64,000 bases of DNA, from IMG/VR virus record IMGVR_UViG_3300025870_000008, positions 16,843 through 80,842 of that record. One strand, written 5' to 3'. Below are positions 31,180-40,597 of this stretch, one piece after another (position 1 is the stretch's first letter; every line of letters begins with the position of its first letter). A model generated the notes under the pieces. That model ran no database searches. It worked only from the letters and a program-made list of their open reading frames with translations, and was not told the DNA's origin. This DNA comes from a virus. Position numbers and translations under genes: made by a program.

Positions 31180-32161
31180 TAGAGAAGCATCTTTGTTGTT
31201 TCAAGAAATATGCGAAGGCTTCTCTGTTTCAAAAATAAATTCGAAAAAAATTTATGTAAAACATTTAACATTAAAAGAATTTAATATTGTTAACAGTATT
31301 TATGAAGATTATTATTCTAATGCTATAAAAAAAAACATTCCTAATAGTAAAGATTTGTTTGAAAGCTTAAAGGAAACAGGTCAATGGACAGAAAAAGACG
31401 AAGAGAATTTATCTAACCAAGAGTTGGAGATAAAAAATCTAAAGCAGACTTTAAAAAAAGTATTCAGAGGGTTTGAAAAAGAGTCTATATCAAAAAGATT
31501 AAAAGAACTTGAACCTGAATTTAAAGAATCTTTAAAGTTAAAGAAATCTTTTTTACGCGTTACGGCTGAACACTACGCTGAAAAAAAAAGCAACGAAGAG
31601 GTGTTAAGACTGTGCACATTTAAAGATGCAAAATTAGAAGAAAAATTATGGACAGAAGAAGAGTTTCAAGATTTAGATTATTTTGAATTAAATAGTTTTT
31701 TTAATTTGTACTCGCAAGCTATAGAAAAGTTTTCGGACAAAAATATAATGCAAACTTCTCTTTTTAGTTCTTTTAAAAATTTAACATCCATTTTTGATAA
31801 AGATTTGTCTAGTTTTTTTAATAAACCAGTATTGCAACTAAGTTTTTACCAAACTAATTTACTGAATTACTCTAAAATGTTTCAGGCTATTTTTGAGAAT
31901 AGAGAAATCCCTAAAGATATACAAGGAGATGCGGAAAAAATCATTAATTTCATAGAGGAAGCGGATGCCAAAAAAGATAAAGCCGAAAAGATAATTAAAA
32001 AATCTCAAGAATCAGATGGGTTTTCATTTGCAAAATTGTCAAACGAAGAGATGAAGGAACTTGGTGTTGAAAAACCTAAAGGTAAAGATATTCACAAGTT
32101 AGCCCAAGAAAAAGGGGGGGAGTTAACCATGGAGGACTTCATGAAAATGCATAAAAAATAG
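31172..32161 (+). CDS. Putative second tail assembly chaperone (329 aa)
   Basis: Helical and charged (begins MDNREASLLFQEICEGF), with a long central coiled-coil-like segment and a Lys/Glu-rich C-terminus. No family was recognised. The GTG start overlaps the previous gene by 8 bp, and its frame stays open upstream for a further 8 codons before a TAG, so expression by reinitiation or by +1/-2 frameshift are both possible. It is followed 27 bp later by the tape-measure gene. Confidence 0.5.
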   Translation: MDNREASLLFQEICEGFSVSKINSKKIYVKHLTLKEFNIVNSIYEDYYSNAIKKNIPNSKDLFESLKETGQWTEKDEENLSNQELEIKNLKQTLKKVFRGFEKESISKRLKELEPEFKESLKLKKSFLRVTAEHYAEKKSNEEVLRLCTFKDAKLEEKLWTEEEFQDLDYFELNSFFNLYSQAIEKFSDKNIMQTSLFSSFKNLTSIFDKDLSSFFNKPVLQLSFYQTNLLNYSKMFQAIFENREIPKDIQGDAEKIINFIEEADAKKDKAEKIIKKSQESDGFSFAKLSNEEMKELGVEKPKGKDIHKLAQEKGGELTMEDFMKMHKK

Positions 32162-32165
32162 TGTA
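32161..32165 (+). promoter_or_regulatory. Late-type GTGTA box upstream of the tape-measure gene
   Basis: GTGTACTTAAAG, 28 bp before the ATG at 32189; it overlaps the upstream stop. AAGGTAAAAGGA just before the ATG is a possible ribosome-binding site. Confidence 0.4.
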
Positions 32166-32188
32166 CTTAAAGTTAAGGTAAAAGGAAA

Positions 32189-35100
32189 ATGAGCGTCATA
32201 CAAATACCAACCAGTTCGACTGGGTTTAAAGAAAGCATTGTTAGAGATGCTAGAGCGGCTCAAGCTGCTGTAAATAGGATGCAAATGACACCTCAGTTGA
32301 ACCCTAAAGGAATGGTTCAACCATTAGGTAAAATAACAAATGCTGCAAGCGAGTTTCAGAAATCAATGGATGCATCTGCAGCTCGTGTTTTTGCTTTCGG
32401 AGCGGCTGTTGGAGTAATTAATGGAATATCTGATGCTTTCAAGGGTATGGTGTTGGCTACCGCTCAAGTTGAAAAATCCCTAAAGGATATTCAAGTTGTA
32501 ATGGAAGTTTCTGACCAAGCAATGAGAAAGTTTGGAGACGGATTGTTTGATGTAGCTAGAAACACAGCAACATCTTTAAAAGATGTTGCGGAGTCGGCCA
32601 CAGAATTAGCTAGGCAAGGTTTAAGTGCTGAAGAAACTTTAGCAAGGGTAAACTCAGCGTTAGTGTTAAGTAGGTTGTCGGGATTAGACGCCGTAAAGTC
32701 AACAGAAACTTTAACAGCAGCAATAAACTCGTTTAACAAAGAGGGTATCACTCACGAGCAAATTGTTAATAGAATGGCAAATGTTGATGCTGCTTTTGCT
32801 GTGTCATCAGCTGATTTAGCTGAGGCAATATCTAGAGCAGGAGCCGTTGCTCAGTCATCTGGGGTTTCATTTAATGAATTGTCAGCGGTAATAACCGCTG
32901 TTCAACAAAGAACAGCTAGAGGAGGATCCGTAATAGGAAATGGATTCAAGAGTATATTTACTAGGATTAAAAGGAGCGGTGTTAGAGAATCTTTAGAAGA
33001 AATTGGGGTAGCAACAAAAAATTTAGACGGGTCTTTTCGTAGTGGAATGGATGTAATATTAGATTATGCAGATGTATACAAGACTTTGTCAGATAGTCAG
33101 AAAGCTTATACATCTGAGCAATTAGCGGGAGTTTACCAAATTCAAAATCTACAAGCATTGTTGCAAGATTTAAACAGTGGGTTCTCTATATATAATAAAG
33201 CTCTTGGAGTTGCGAATAATACAACAAATGAGGCCGTGCAAAGAAACGAACAATTAAATACAACTTTAGACGCTTTATTTAAACAAACGACTTTAAGCTC
33301 TCAAGAGCTAGCAGCCTCAATTGGGGACTTAGCCCTATCTGGAAACTTTAAAGAAATTCTAAAATTCCTAGACAGTTTAGCTCAAAAACTAAATTCTCTT
33401 TTTTCAGACGAAGGAGGGTCTGATATAGCTAAAAATCTCATCAGGGGCATTGGTAGCTTTTTAACTGGGCCAGGAATGGTTATTTTAGGAGCTGCTTTTA
33501 TAAAAATATTCGGGCTAGTAACAAAGTTCGCAAAAGAAGCCTTTGCGGATATACTAGGGTTAAATTCGGAAACTAAAAGACAACAATCTTTACAAGCCGC
33601 AATTGGGCAAATATTAAGTTCAAACGCTGGGATCTATCAAAAAATACTTGCGGCGGGAAGTAATACAGCGAAACAAGAGCAGATAATTTTAAACATTATA
33701 AAACAAGAAACAGCGGAACGTTTAAAACAAGAAGCTTTAATTAAGAGAATTTCGGCTGGATCAAGGCTAGCGGGGATTGGAGCTTCTGATGCTGGTTTTG
33801 TGCCTATGGGAAAAAGACCCTCTAGGAATCAAGGGAAGCGAGCACTAGGAATGGCTAGCGGTTTCTTGCCAGCTTTCGCTAGAGAATCCAGAGATATATA
33901 CAAGGGAGTAGGGGGAGCTAGGAAAACCGACTCGCCAGTTTCAACAAAAATAAAAACGACCCCTGGGAAGACCGAAGATGTTGTGGTAAATACTGGAGAA
34001 TGGATAGTTAGAAACTATGAAGGGTCGGGGGCTGATGCTGTTTTTAATCGAAATATGGCAAAAGCATATGGGTTGCCAAATGGCTCTCAAAAAGTAAATG
34101 CAGCCTCTGGAATAATACCAAACTTTTCAAAAGGGGGATTTGGGTCTGGTAAAACAATTAGCTATACCGCCAGACAACTTGGGGGGAGTGGCAATATGGG
34201 TGCAATATCAAAAATAAGTAAATACGCAGACTTAAGCGATAAGTTTACTGGAAAAGTAAAAATAGAAAGAATGCCGCAAAATAATTCGTATTTTGAAAAA
34301 AAGGCGGCCTTACTAAAAGATAAATTAATTCAGAGAGACTCAGGTCAAAAAGATGGAAGAGTAAAATATGCGGTCAATCAAGATTATAAAAAATTTTTAG
34401 AGCGAAGGTATAAAGGTTTGATAGACAACGGGGTTTACCGAGGAATTTTTACAAGTGCGGAAAATATAGCTAAACAGCCAGCGTATTCTGGTAAGCAGCC
34501 AGCGAAAACGAGGAACCTGTTTGCAAGTTTAGTGGCTAAATCAAAAGGGCTAGTCGGAGAAAGTAAGGGTAGGTTCTATTTAGCTGGTAAACCTGGTAGT
34601 CAGAAAGCGTCATACATAAAAGGAAACGATCCTTTTGATATAACTGTTGAGTCTATGACATCAAAGGGTCAAAGAAGATTTAAAAAATACGAGCAAAAAA
34701 CTAAAAACGAACAAAATATTACCGCAGTCCTTAAAAAGGGAGCTTCGTCGTTTTTAGATAATTTAATAAATCGTCAACAAAAGTCTGGACGTCAAGCGAT
34801 TGGGATAAAAGATGGTAATTTTCAGAATATTAACTTAACCCAAGGTTCGGCAGCTATGTTTAGAGGTGGGCTAAACATGCTAGTACCAAAAGATACAAAA
34901 ATTAAGAATTCTCCATTAAAAAAAGACAAAGGATACACCATTCAAAAAAATCAAGACCCTGGGCAAGGGCAATTTGGTTTCTTGAATGCTTCGAGTGGTT
35001 ATGTTCCTAATTTTGTTGACCGCAGAAATAAATATCAAAAAATAAAAGATGTTTTAGCTGACCCAGCTAATAAAAATATTAAATTTAATTCGCCAACTTT

Positions 35101-38100
35101 TAAAAAATTAAGCATTGAAACGGTTAAAAAAGGCATGGGTGGAGAATTTCAGAAGATGTGGTTGGAAAACTATTTCAAAAAAGGTCTATCGGGGGATTAT
35201 AAAATGCTAATGAGAATGGGTTATGATCAAGACCAGCTTTTAAAACTAAGGAAGCATTACACAAGAGGTGGAAAAATAAATATAAAAACTTTGTCCAAAG
35301 GTTTTATTCCAAACTTTGGTAAGACATTGGCAACAAGTCGTGGTGCTATAACCGCCCAGCAAATAAATAGATTAAAAGAGGGAAAGCTTATTAATAATAA
35401 AAAAACTGGAGAAAAACTTTATTTAAATCAATTTACTCCAGATGAGCAAACCGCAATTAAAACGTTTAAAGCTGCTAATAGTAAAGAAGCAATAGCTCAA
35501 AAAGAACAACGAGCAAAAAAGGCAAAAAATCAATTGAAAACGATTGACGCTTCAAGGCAAGCAACAATGCTTGTTGCTACAAAAAATTTCAGACAAAAAG
35601 TAGATACAACAACTCAGTCTGGAGAAAATAAAGTCCGACTAAAATATAGAGTAGAAGGAATCAAGGGTCAGAAAATAGGCGATCAAGAAACTGCATTAAG
35701 GAATAAAGCTGAAAAGTTTATGTTGAACCAAGCTCATTTAACCGCAATGAAAATGGCTGGAACTGGACAATTTGCGGCAAACACACCTATGCCTACTAAG
35801 GTTGCGAATGCTGGCAGTATAGGCTCTGCAGCTGGATCAATTTTTGAAACAGCTGTGCAATCAATTGGTAAGAACTCACTGTTTACTAAAAATAATGCAA
35901 CATTTGACATTCAGGGATTTCCAGATAATTCATTAAAGAATTTATTTGGATATTATAGTCCTTTTGCGGACGCAAAAATCGGACTAACCCCAGGAACTAA
36001 AGCTGATTTTAATAAAAAACTGCTAAGTTTACCAGAGATTAAACAGAAAATCACAGGAAAACAAAGGAGAGAGCAGGGAGGAGTGGCTTTAAAATCTAGG
36101 AAGAATTTATCGAAAGGGTACATACCTAACTTTTCAAAATTTGCAGACTTCAGAGGTACGAGCGGACTAGTGGGAGGTACGGCTTTAGCTGGTTTGTTTG
36201 CCGCAAACACCTATGAAGGAATGGGGGACGACCCTGGAACAGCAGCGTTAATGTCCTCGCTTATGTTTGGGGCGGGATCTTTTGGAGGTATTAAATCTGG
36301 AGATAAATTAAAAAGCATGTACGAAAATGATTATAAAAGATACAGCTCAACAATAGGCAATGTAACATATGATTTTTATAAAAAAGATCATTTAGAATAC
36401 AATAAATTATCAAAAGATGTTAATCAGAGAATTAGAGCGGCAAACGAAAACTTGATATCTGTTTTATCTGGAAGAACAGAAGGGGGAAATCTAGATGTAT
36501 CAAATATAGAAAAAGAAATACAAGAGCTTAAAAAAGAAAAACAGGCTATAGATAAGAAATATATTAAAAAAAGCGCTGGAGTTAAATCCGCTAGATTTAA
36601 CCCAAGAATGATGTCGTTAATGAAAAAAAATGGAAGTAGGGGAAGACGTGGAAATATGTCTAAGGGTTATTTGCCAAACTATTCAAGTAAACCTTGGATG
36701 AGCAGCAAGCAGTTTGCGAGATTCAGCGGAAGTGTCGGTGGTTTTAACAAGCATGTAGTTCAATCAAAAGTGGGGTCTATAACAAGCTCACCATTGAGAT
36801 CTCCTGGTAGAGATAAATTGTTTTCATTTTCTAGAAGAAGACAAAAAGAATCACTAGGAAATATAAAACAATATATAAACTCAGATTTTTTTAGATCTTT
36901 AGACCCAGATATACAATCAAGAGTTGTGAAGTTTTACAACAAAAGAATGTCTAGTTTTAAGACAAATCAGCAGCCTGAATACTTAAAGGACAATGCTAGA
37001 TCTAATGCTAGAACAATGAACTTTGGAAGGGGGTATGTACCAAATTATGCAAACCCTTTAATGGATGCTCTATCTAGGGAAAAAGGAGCTTTAAGCGCTA
37101 GAGGTATTTCTTCTAGTGCTATTAGGGTAGAGCAGAGCTCTAAACTAAAAAGCTCGATGAATCCAGAAGGTTTGGCTGTCACAAATAAAATAGATGAACC
37201 CTTGGGTGTTGACCAAGGCATATCAAGAGCGAAGAGAATAGGGGTAGACCCTAAAACTCATGGGGTGACACCAAATTTCGCCGTTTTCCCCGCGCTTATC
37301 CCGCTTTTAAAGCCGTTGGTAAGCGGTTTAAGTACTGCAGTTATGCTTGGAGTTGGGCCGCTACTAAAAGCTCTTAAAGGTACAGGTAAATTTGTTAAAA
37401 ACCAAGGATCAAAAACTATAGGGGGGATGGGCGAAATGGGTGCAATGGAAATGGGTTTAATGTTTGGGGGTCCGATGATGGCGGAAATGTTGAAGAATGG
37501 TAGGGGTGAAGGACAATTGCCTGGATCTACAGGTGTAGCAACAGATACTCTAGAATATGCATCAATGGGAGCCTTACTGGGCAAACGAGGAATGATTGCG
37601 GGTGCTGCTGGTGGTGCATTAGCAGGACTATCAAGAATGTCAGAAAGAGATCTTCAAGTAGAAGCATTTGAAAAAATAATAAAACAAAAAGAAAAATTAG
37701 ATAAATCATTGCAAAATTCTCAAGCTATTCAAAATTATGCAACTGGAGTAGTTGGGTTAAACGAAGCTTTGAAAAAAGGAGATTTCGAGGGAGTTGCCAA
37801 GGCTCAAAATATGATTTATGAGGCTATGAGTAATGCAAGTGATCCAGAATTAATAAAGAAGTTTGGGGATTTACAAAATTCGTCAAAAACTGCTGAAGAA
37901 AAATTACAAGCTCTAAGTAAAGAAATGGATAATCTAGGAAAAAGAGCGAACAACTTAAAGGGTCTAATCGGAATTACTGAAGATTTGCCAACACAAAAAA
38001 GTTCTGGAGATGATTTAAGCCTAGGGGATAGAGCTCAGGAAGTCGCAACTCAGGTTGGAGCTAGGCTTTGGTCCGCGACTAAAGATGTAGTTGATTTAGA

Positions 38101-40585
38101 ATTTGGTGGTATATTTGATAGAGCAAATAAAGCGGGAAATGAGGTCGCGGCGAGTAATACCGATAGGGACGCTTTCGTCGGAGAGGGTGGGGAAGAGAAG
38201 CGCACAAGTATTACAAATAAATTATTAGATTCCTTAAAAAATAGAATTAAAACAGAAGAAGGAGAAAGAACCGCATCTAGATTGAGTGGAAAGAATACCA
38301 CCAGTAAATTAACAAGCGATTTAGGCACTACAGAAAAGCTTAGAAATTTGCTACTCAAAAGAGTTGAAAATGAGTCGAAAGGAGTTAGCGACCCAGATTC
38401 CTTAAAGAGAGAAATAAGGAACATGCAAGATTCAGATTTTGAATTTGGTGCTATTGGGGATAAAATTAAAGATATCGCAGATTGGGATATAGATGTTACT
38501 GATAAAGTAAATTTATTAAACCAAGAAATTAAACATTTAAGTGACACGATAAAGGTTACAAGCGGATTAATTGGAAAGTCTCAAAAAGAGATTAAAGATG
38601 GGATGAGCACGGACATGGCAGTTAAAGCAGCTTCAGAAGTTGTAAAAAACTTAAATATAGCCGAAGAGACCAGAAAAGAGATTGAACATCTAACAAGTGG
38701 AAAAATTTCAGATCCGACAGCAGAATTTAAAAACCAAGAAGATGTAAGATCGATTCAAAGATCTAAGACTATAAAAGAGTTAGGTAAAGAAGACAAAAAA
38801 AGTGCGAACAATTTAATGAACGAACTAGCTAACTCAAAAACATTACGAGCGCTCTTCAAAAAACGAGGTGGAGAAGAATCTGATAGAGCTAATACGCTTG
38901 CTCAAACTTCACTTTCATCTGTAGGTCAACAATCAGAGCTTGAAAAAAAATCTAATAATGCATACGAAAAAGTAAAGTCTCAATTTGAACAAATGAAGAG
39001 TTCTCAAAGGCTTTTCGATGAAATGCAAGCTAACTATAAACAAGGGTCTTCGTTAAGAGATTTTGAAAACGATACAAGAAATCAAGCGAAAGTAAGCGCG
39101 AACGATTTTATGACTTCAAGAGGTTATCTTTCTGAGCGTAAATATGTAGATAGATCAAGTAAAATTCAAAAAGATTCAGTACTTCAAAACCAATCGAACA
39201 AACTAAACGATCAGCTATTAAATTTGGCATCTTCATTTACAAATATGTCATCATTGTTTGACCCCTCAAACTCACAAAGAACAGAGTTAGGGCTAGGGAA
39301 GGAACCTGGTAGAAAAGGTCTTGGTAAATTTGAAGACGAAGAGCAAAAAAGACTCAAAGGTGAAAGCCAGGAAATAGCAGTAATTATGCGGCAATTTGCT
39401 CAAGATAATCAAGATGGGAATATAACTTTATCAGAAACCAAAGGGGTAATTGAAAAATTAAAAATGATCGGAGAAAAAGGAAACTTGATAGCTCAAACAT
39501 CCTATAATCTAGAAAAAGCAAATGGAAGAGAAACGATAGCTCAATTAAATAGAATTGCGTTGGAATCTTTAGTGGCTCAGGCTAGAGCAGCTAGCAGTAG
39601 ATTAGAACGTCAAGGCGGCGAAATACTTGGACCACAAGCTCGAAAAGCGAACACTGAATTCAGTATGAAAGGAACTAAGAATATGCCAGAGATGGAAGCG
39701 ACTGCTAGGTCTATAACATGGGATGTAAGAAATAATCAACGTCCATCTATGAATAATGATGTATTTGATAATAAAGACCCTGGTGCAGAAACTACAGGGT
39801 CGATGGGGGCAGAGGCTATTAATGCATTTAGAAAATTAGCGGCTACACTTGGCGTGAACGAAACAATGTTCACAGGGATGAATGAAGATATGGCTAATTA
39901 TATAATATCCTTAGAAAATGCAAATAATTGGTTTAGTGACTTGCAGAAATTTGACCCAGAGTCAGCTGAAAAATTAAGACCAATATTTGAAAAACTAAAA
40001 CAAAATTTAGATGAAGATTTGAAAACCACACAAAATTTTGCTGCAAATTTAAAAGAAATAGCTGATAAAACAGGTAATATAAACCCTGAAGACTTGAAAG
40101 ACCCAATGGACAAATTAGGTCAAACGATATCAAATAAATTAGACGCTGGTATTAATATAGTGAATATGGAGGCCAATATAACAACCCCTTTGACCTCAAT
40201 AAAAGAAGCGATAATAACTCAAACAGAAGAGATTATTAAACTGCAAGAAGGAAAGAGTAAAGGTGATGAAGGTGGTGAAGGTGGTGAAGGTGGTGAAGGG
40301 GTAGATTTTAAAGCGCTAGCCGCATCAGTAACTACTTTTTCTGAATCCATAAATCAATTATCGGATTTCCCAAAAACATTAGTGGACACATTAAGTGGGT
40401 TGGCAATCAAACACGAGGTGACTGGTGGTATAAAATTTGATTTTAATTCTGATGTGGTAAGAGGGCAGTTAACTCCAGTAATGATGGAAACATTAAAAAA
40501 TCTACTTCAAGATGGAGTAATTTTAGATTACTTGGCAAACGCCTTAGCCCCAAGAATACAATTAAGAACTCAAGTCGAACCTTAA
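32189..40585 (+). CDS. Tape measure protein with GxxPNF-bounded inserted domains
   Basis: 2,798 aa. Residues about 60-280 match the phage-tail tape-measure domain (VEKSLKDIQVVMEVSD, ESATELARQGLSAEETL, RTARGGSVIGNGFKSIF). A hydrophobic stretch near 415-440 follows. From about 554 to 1690 there are eight copies of a GxxP(N/A)F/Y motif (GFLPAF, GIIPNF, GYVPNF, GFIPNF, GYIPNF, GYLPNY, GYVPNY, GVTPNF) that mark off inserted modules. Two of these modules look like PD-(D/E)xK nucleases (see findings). The remainder is coiled coil with a Gly/Glu repeat near 2695. At about 0.15 nm per residue, the known relation for tape measures, the tail would be near 400 nm if the whole chain counts. Confidence 0.92.
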   Translation: MSVIQIPTSSTGFKESIVRDARAAQAAVNRMQMTPQLNPKGMVQPLGKITNAASEFQKSMDASAARVFAFGAAVGVINGISDAFKGMVLATAQVEKSLKDIQVVMEVSDQAMRKFGDGLFDVARNTATSLKDVAESATELARQGLSAEETLARVNSALVLSRLSGLDAVKSTETLTAAINSFNKEGITHEQIVNRMANVDAAFAVSSADLAEAISRAGAVAQSSGVSFNELSAVITAVQQRTARGGSVIGNGFKSIFTRIKRSGVRESLEEIGVATKNLDGSFRSGMDVILDYADVYKTLSDSQKAYTSEQLAGVYQIQNLQALLQDLNSGFSIYNKALGVANNTTNEAVQRNEQLNTTLDALFKQTTLSSQELAASIGDLALSGNFKEILKFLDSLAQKLNSLFSDEGGSDIAKNLIRGIGSFLTGPGMVILGAAFIKIFGLVTKFAKEAFADILGLNSETKRQQSLQAAIGQILSSNAGIYQKILAAGSNTAKQEQIILNIIKQETAERLKQEALIKRISAGSRLAGIGASDAGFVPMGKRPSRNQGKRALGMASGFLPAFARESRDIYKGVGGARKTDSPVSTKIKTTPGKTEDVVVNTGEWIVRNYEGSGADAVFNRNMAKAYGLPNGSQKVNAASGIIPNFSKGGFGSGKTISYTARQLGGSGNMGAISKISKYADLSDKFTGKVKIERMPQNNSYFEKKAALLKDKLIQRDSGQKDGRVKYAVNQDYKKFLERRYKGLIDNGVYRGIFTSAENIAKQPAYSGKQPAKTRNLFASLVAKSKGLVGESKGRFYLAGKPGSQKASYIKGNDPFDITVESMTSKGQRRFKKYEQKTKNEQNITAVLKKGASSFLDNLINRQQKSGRQAIGIKDGNFQNINLTQGSAAMFRGGLNMLVPKDTKIKNSPLKKDKGYTIQKNQDPGQGQFGFLNASSGYVPNFVDRRNKYQKIKDVLADPANKNIKFNSPTFKKLSIETVKKGMGGEFQKMWLENYFKKGLSGDYKMLMRMGYDQDQLLKLRKHYTRGGKINIKTLSKGFIPNFGKTLATSRGAITAQQINRLKEGKLINNKKTGEKLYLNQFTPDEQTAIKTFKAANSKEAIAQKEQRAKKAKNQLKTIDASRQATMLVATKNFRQKVDTTTQSGENKVRLKYRVEGIKGQKIGDQETALRNKAEKFMLNQAHLTAMKMAGTGQFAANTPMPTKVANAGSIGSAAGSIFETAVQSIGKNSLFTKNNATFDIQGFPDNSLKNLFGYYSPFADAKIGLTPGTKADFNKKLLSLPEIKQKITGKQRREQGGVALKSRKNLSKGYIPNFSKFADFRGTSGLVGGTALAGLFAANTYEGMGDDPGTAALMSSLMFGAGSFGGIKSGDKLKSMYENDYKRYSSTIGNVTYDFYKKDHLEYNKLSKDVNQRIRAANENLISVLSGRTEGGNLDVSNIEKEIQELKKEKQAIDKKYIKKSAGVKSARFNPRMMSLMKKNGSRGRRGNMSKGYLPNYSSKPWMSSKQFARFSGSVGGFNKHVVQSKVGSITSSPLRSPGRDKLFSFSRRRQKESLGNIKQYINSDFFRSLDPDIQSRVVKFYNKRMSSFKTNQQPEYLKDNARSNARTMNFGRGYVPNYANPLMDALSREKGALSARGISSSAIRVEQSSKLKSSMNPEGLAVTNKIDEPLGVDQGISRAKRIGVDPKTHGVTPNFAVFPALIPLLKPLVSGLSTAVMLGVGPLLKALKGTGKFVKNQGSKTIGGMGEMGAMEMGLMFGGPMMAEMLKNGRGEGQLPGSTGVATDTLEYASMGALLGKRGMIAGAAGGALAGLSRMSERDLQVEAFEKIIKQKEKLDKSLQNSQAIQNYATGVVGLNEALKKGDFEGVAKAQNMIYEAMSNASDPELIKKFGDLQNSSKTAEEKLQALSKEMDNLGKRANNLKGLIGITEDLPTQKSSGDDLSLGDRAQEVATQVGARLWSATKDVVDLEFGGIFDRANKAGNEVAASNTDRDAFVGEGGEEKRTSITNKLLDSLKNRIKTEEGERTASRLSGKNTTSKLTSDLGTTEKLRNLLLKRVENESKGVSDPDSLKREIRNMQDSDFEFGAIGDKIKDIADWDIDVTDKVNLLNQEIKHLSDTIKVTSGLIGKSQKEIKDGMSTDMAVKAASEVVKNLNIAEETRKEIEHLTSGKISDPTAEFKNQEDVRSIQRSKTIKELGKEDKKSANNLMNELANSKTLRALFKKRGGEESDRANTLAQTSLSSVGQQSELEKKSNNAYEKVKSQFEQMKSSQRLFDEMQANYKQGSSLRDFENDTRNQAKVSANDFMTSRGYLSERKYVDRSSKIQKDSVLQNQSNKLNDQLLNLASSFTNMSSLFDPSNSQRTELGLGKEPGRKGLGKFEDEEQKRLKGESQEIAVIMRQFAQDNQDGNITLSETKGVIEKLKMIGEKGNLIAQTSYNLEKANGRETIAQLNRIALESLVAQARAASSRLERQGGEILGPQARKANTEFSMKGTKNMPEMEATARSITWDVRNNQRPSMNNDVFDNKDPGAETTGSMGAEAINAFRKLAATLGVNETMFTGMNEDMANYIISLENANNWFSDLQKFDPESAEKLRPIFEKLKQNLDEDLKTTQNFAANLKEIADKTGNINPEDLKDPMDKLGQTISNKLDAGINIVNMEANITTPLTSIKEAIITQTEEIIKLQEGKSKGDEGGEGGEGGEGVDFKALAASVTTFSESINQLSDFPKTLVDTLSGLAIKHEVTGGIKFDFNSDVVRGQLTPVMMETLKNLLQDGVILDYLANALAPRIQLRTQVEP

Positions 40586-40597
40586 TAATAAATTCAT

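Noticed and set aside
37258-38547. Minus-strand frames of 100-165 codons inside the tape-measure gene
   Set aside because: Shadows of a strongly supported gene on the other strand, with no start signals.
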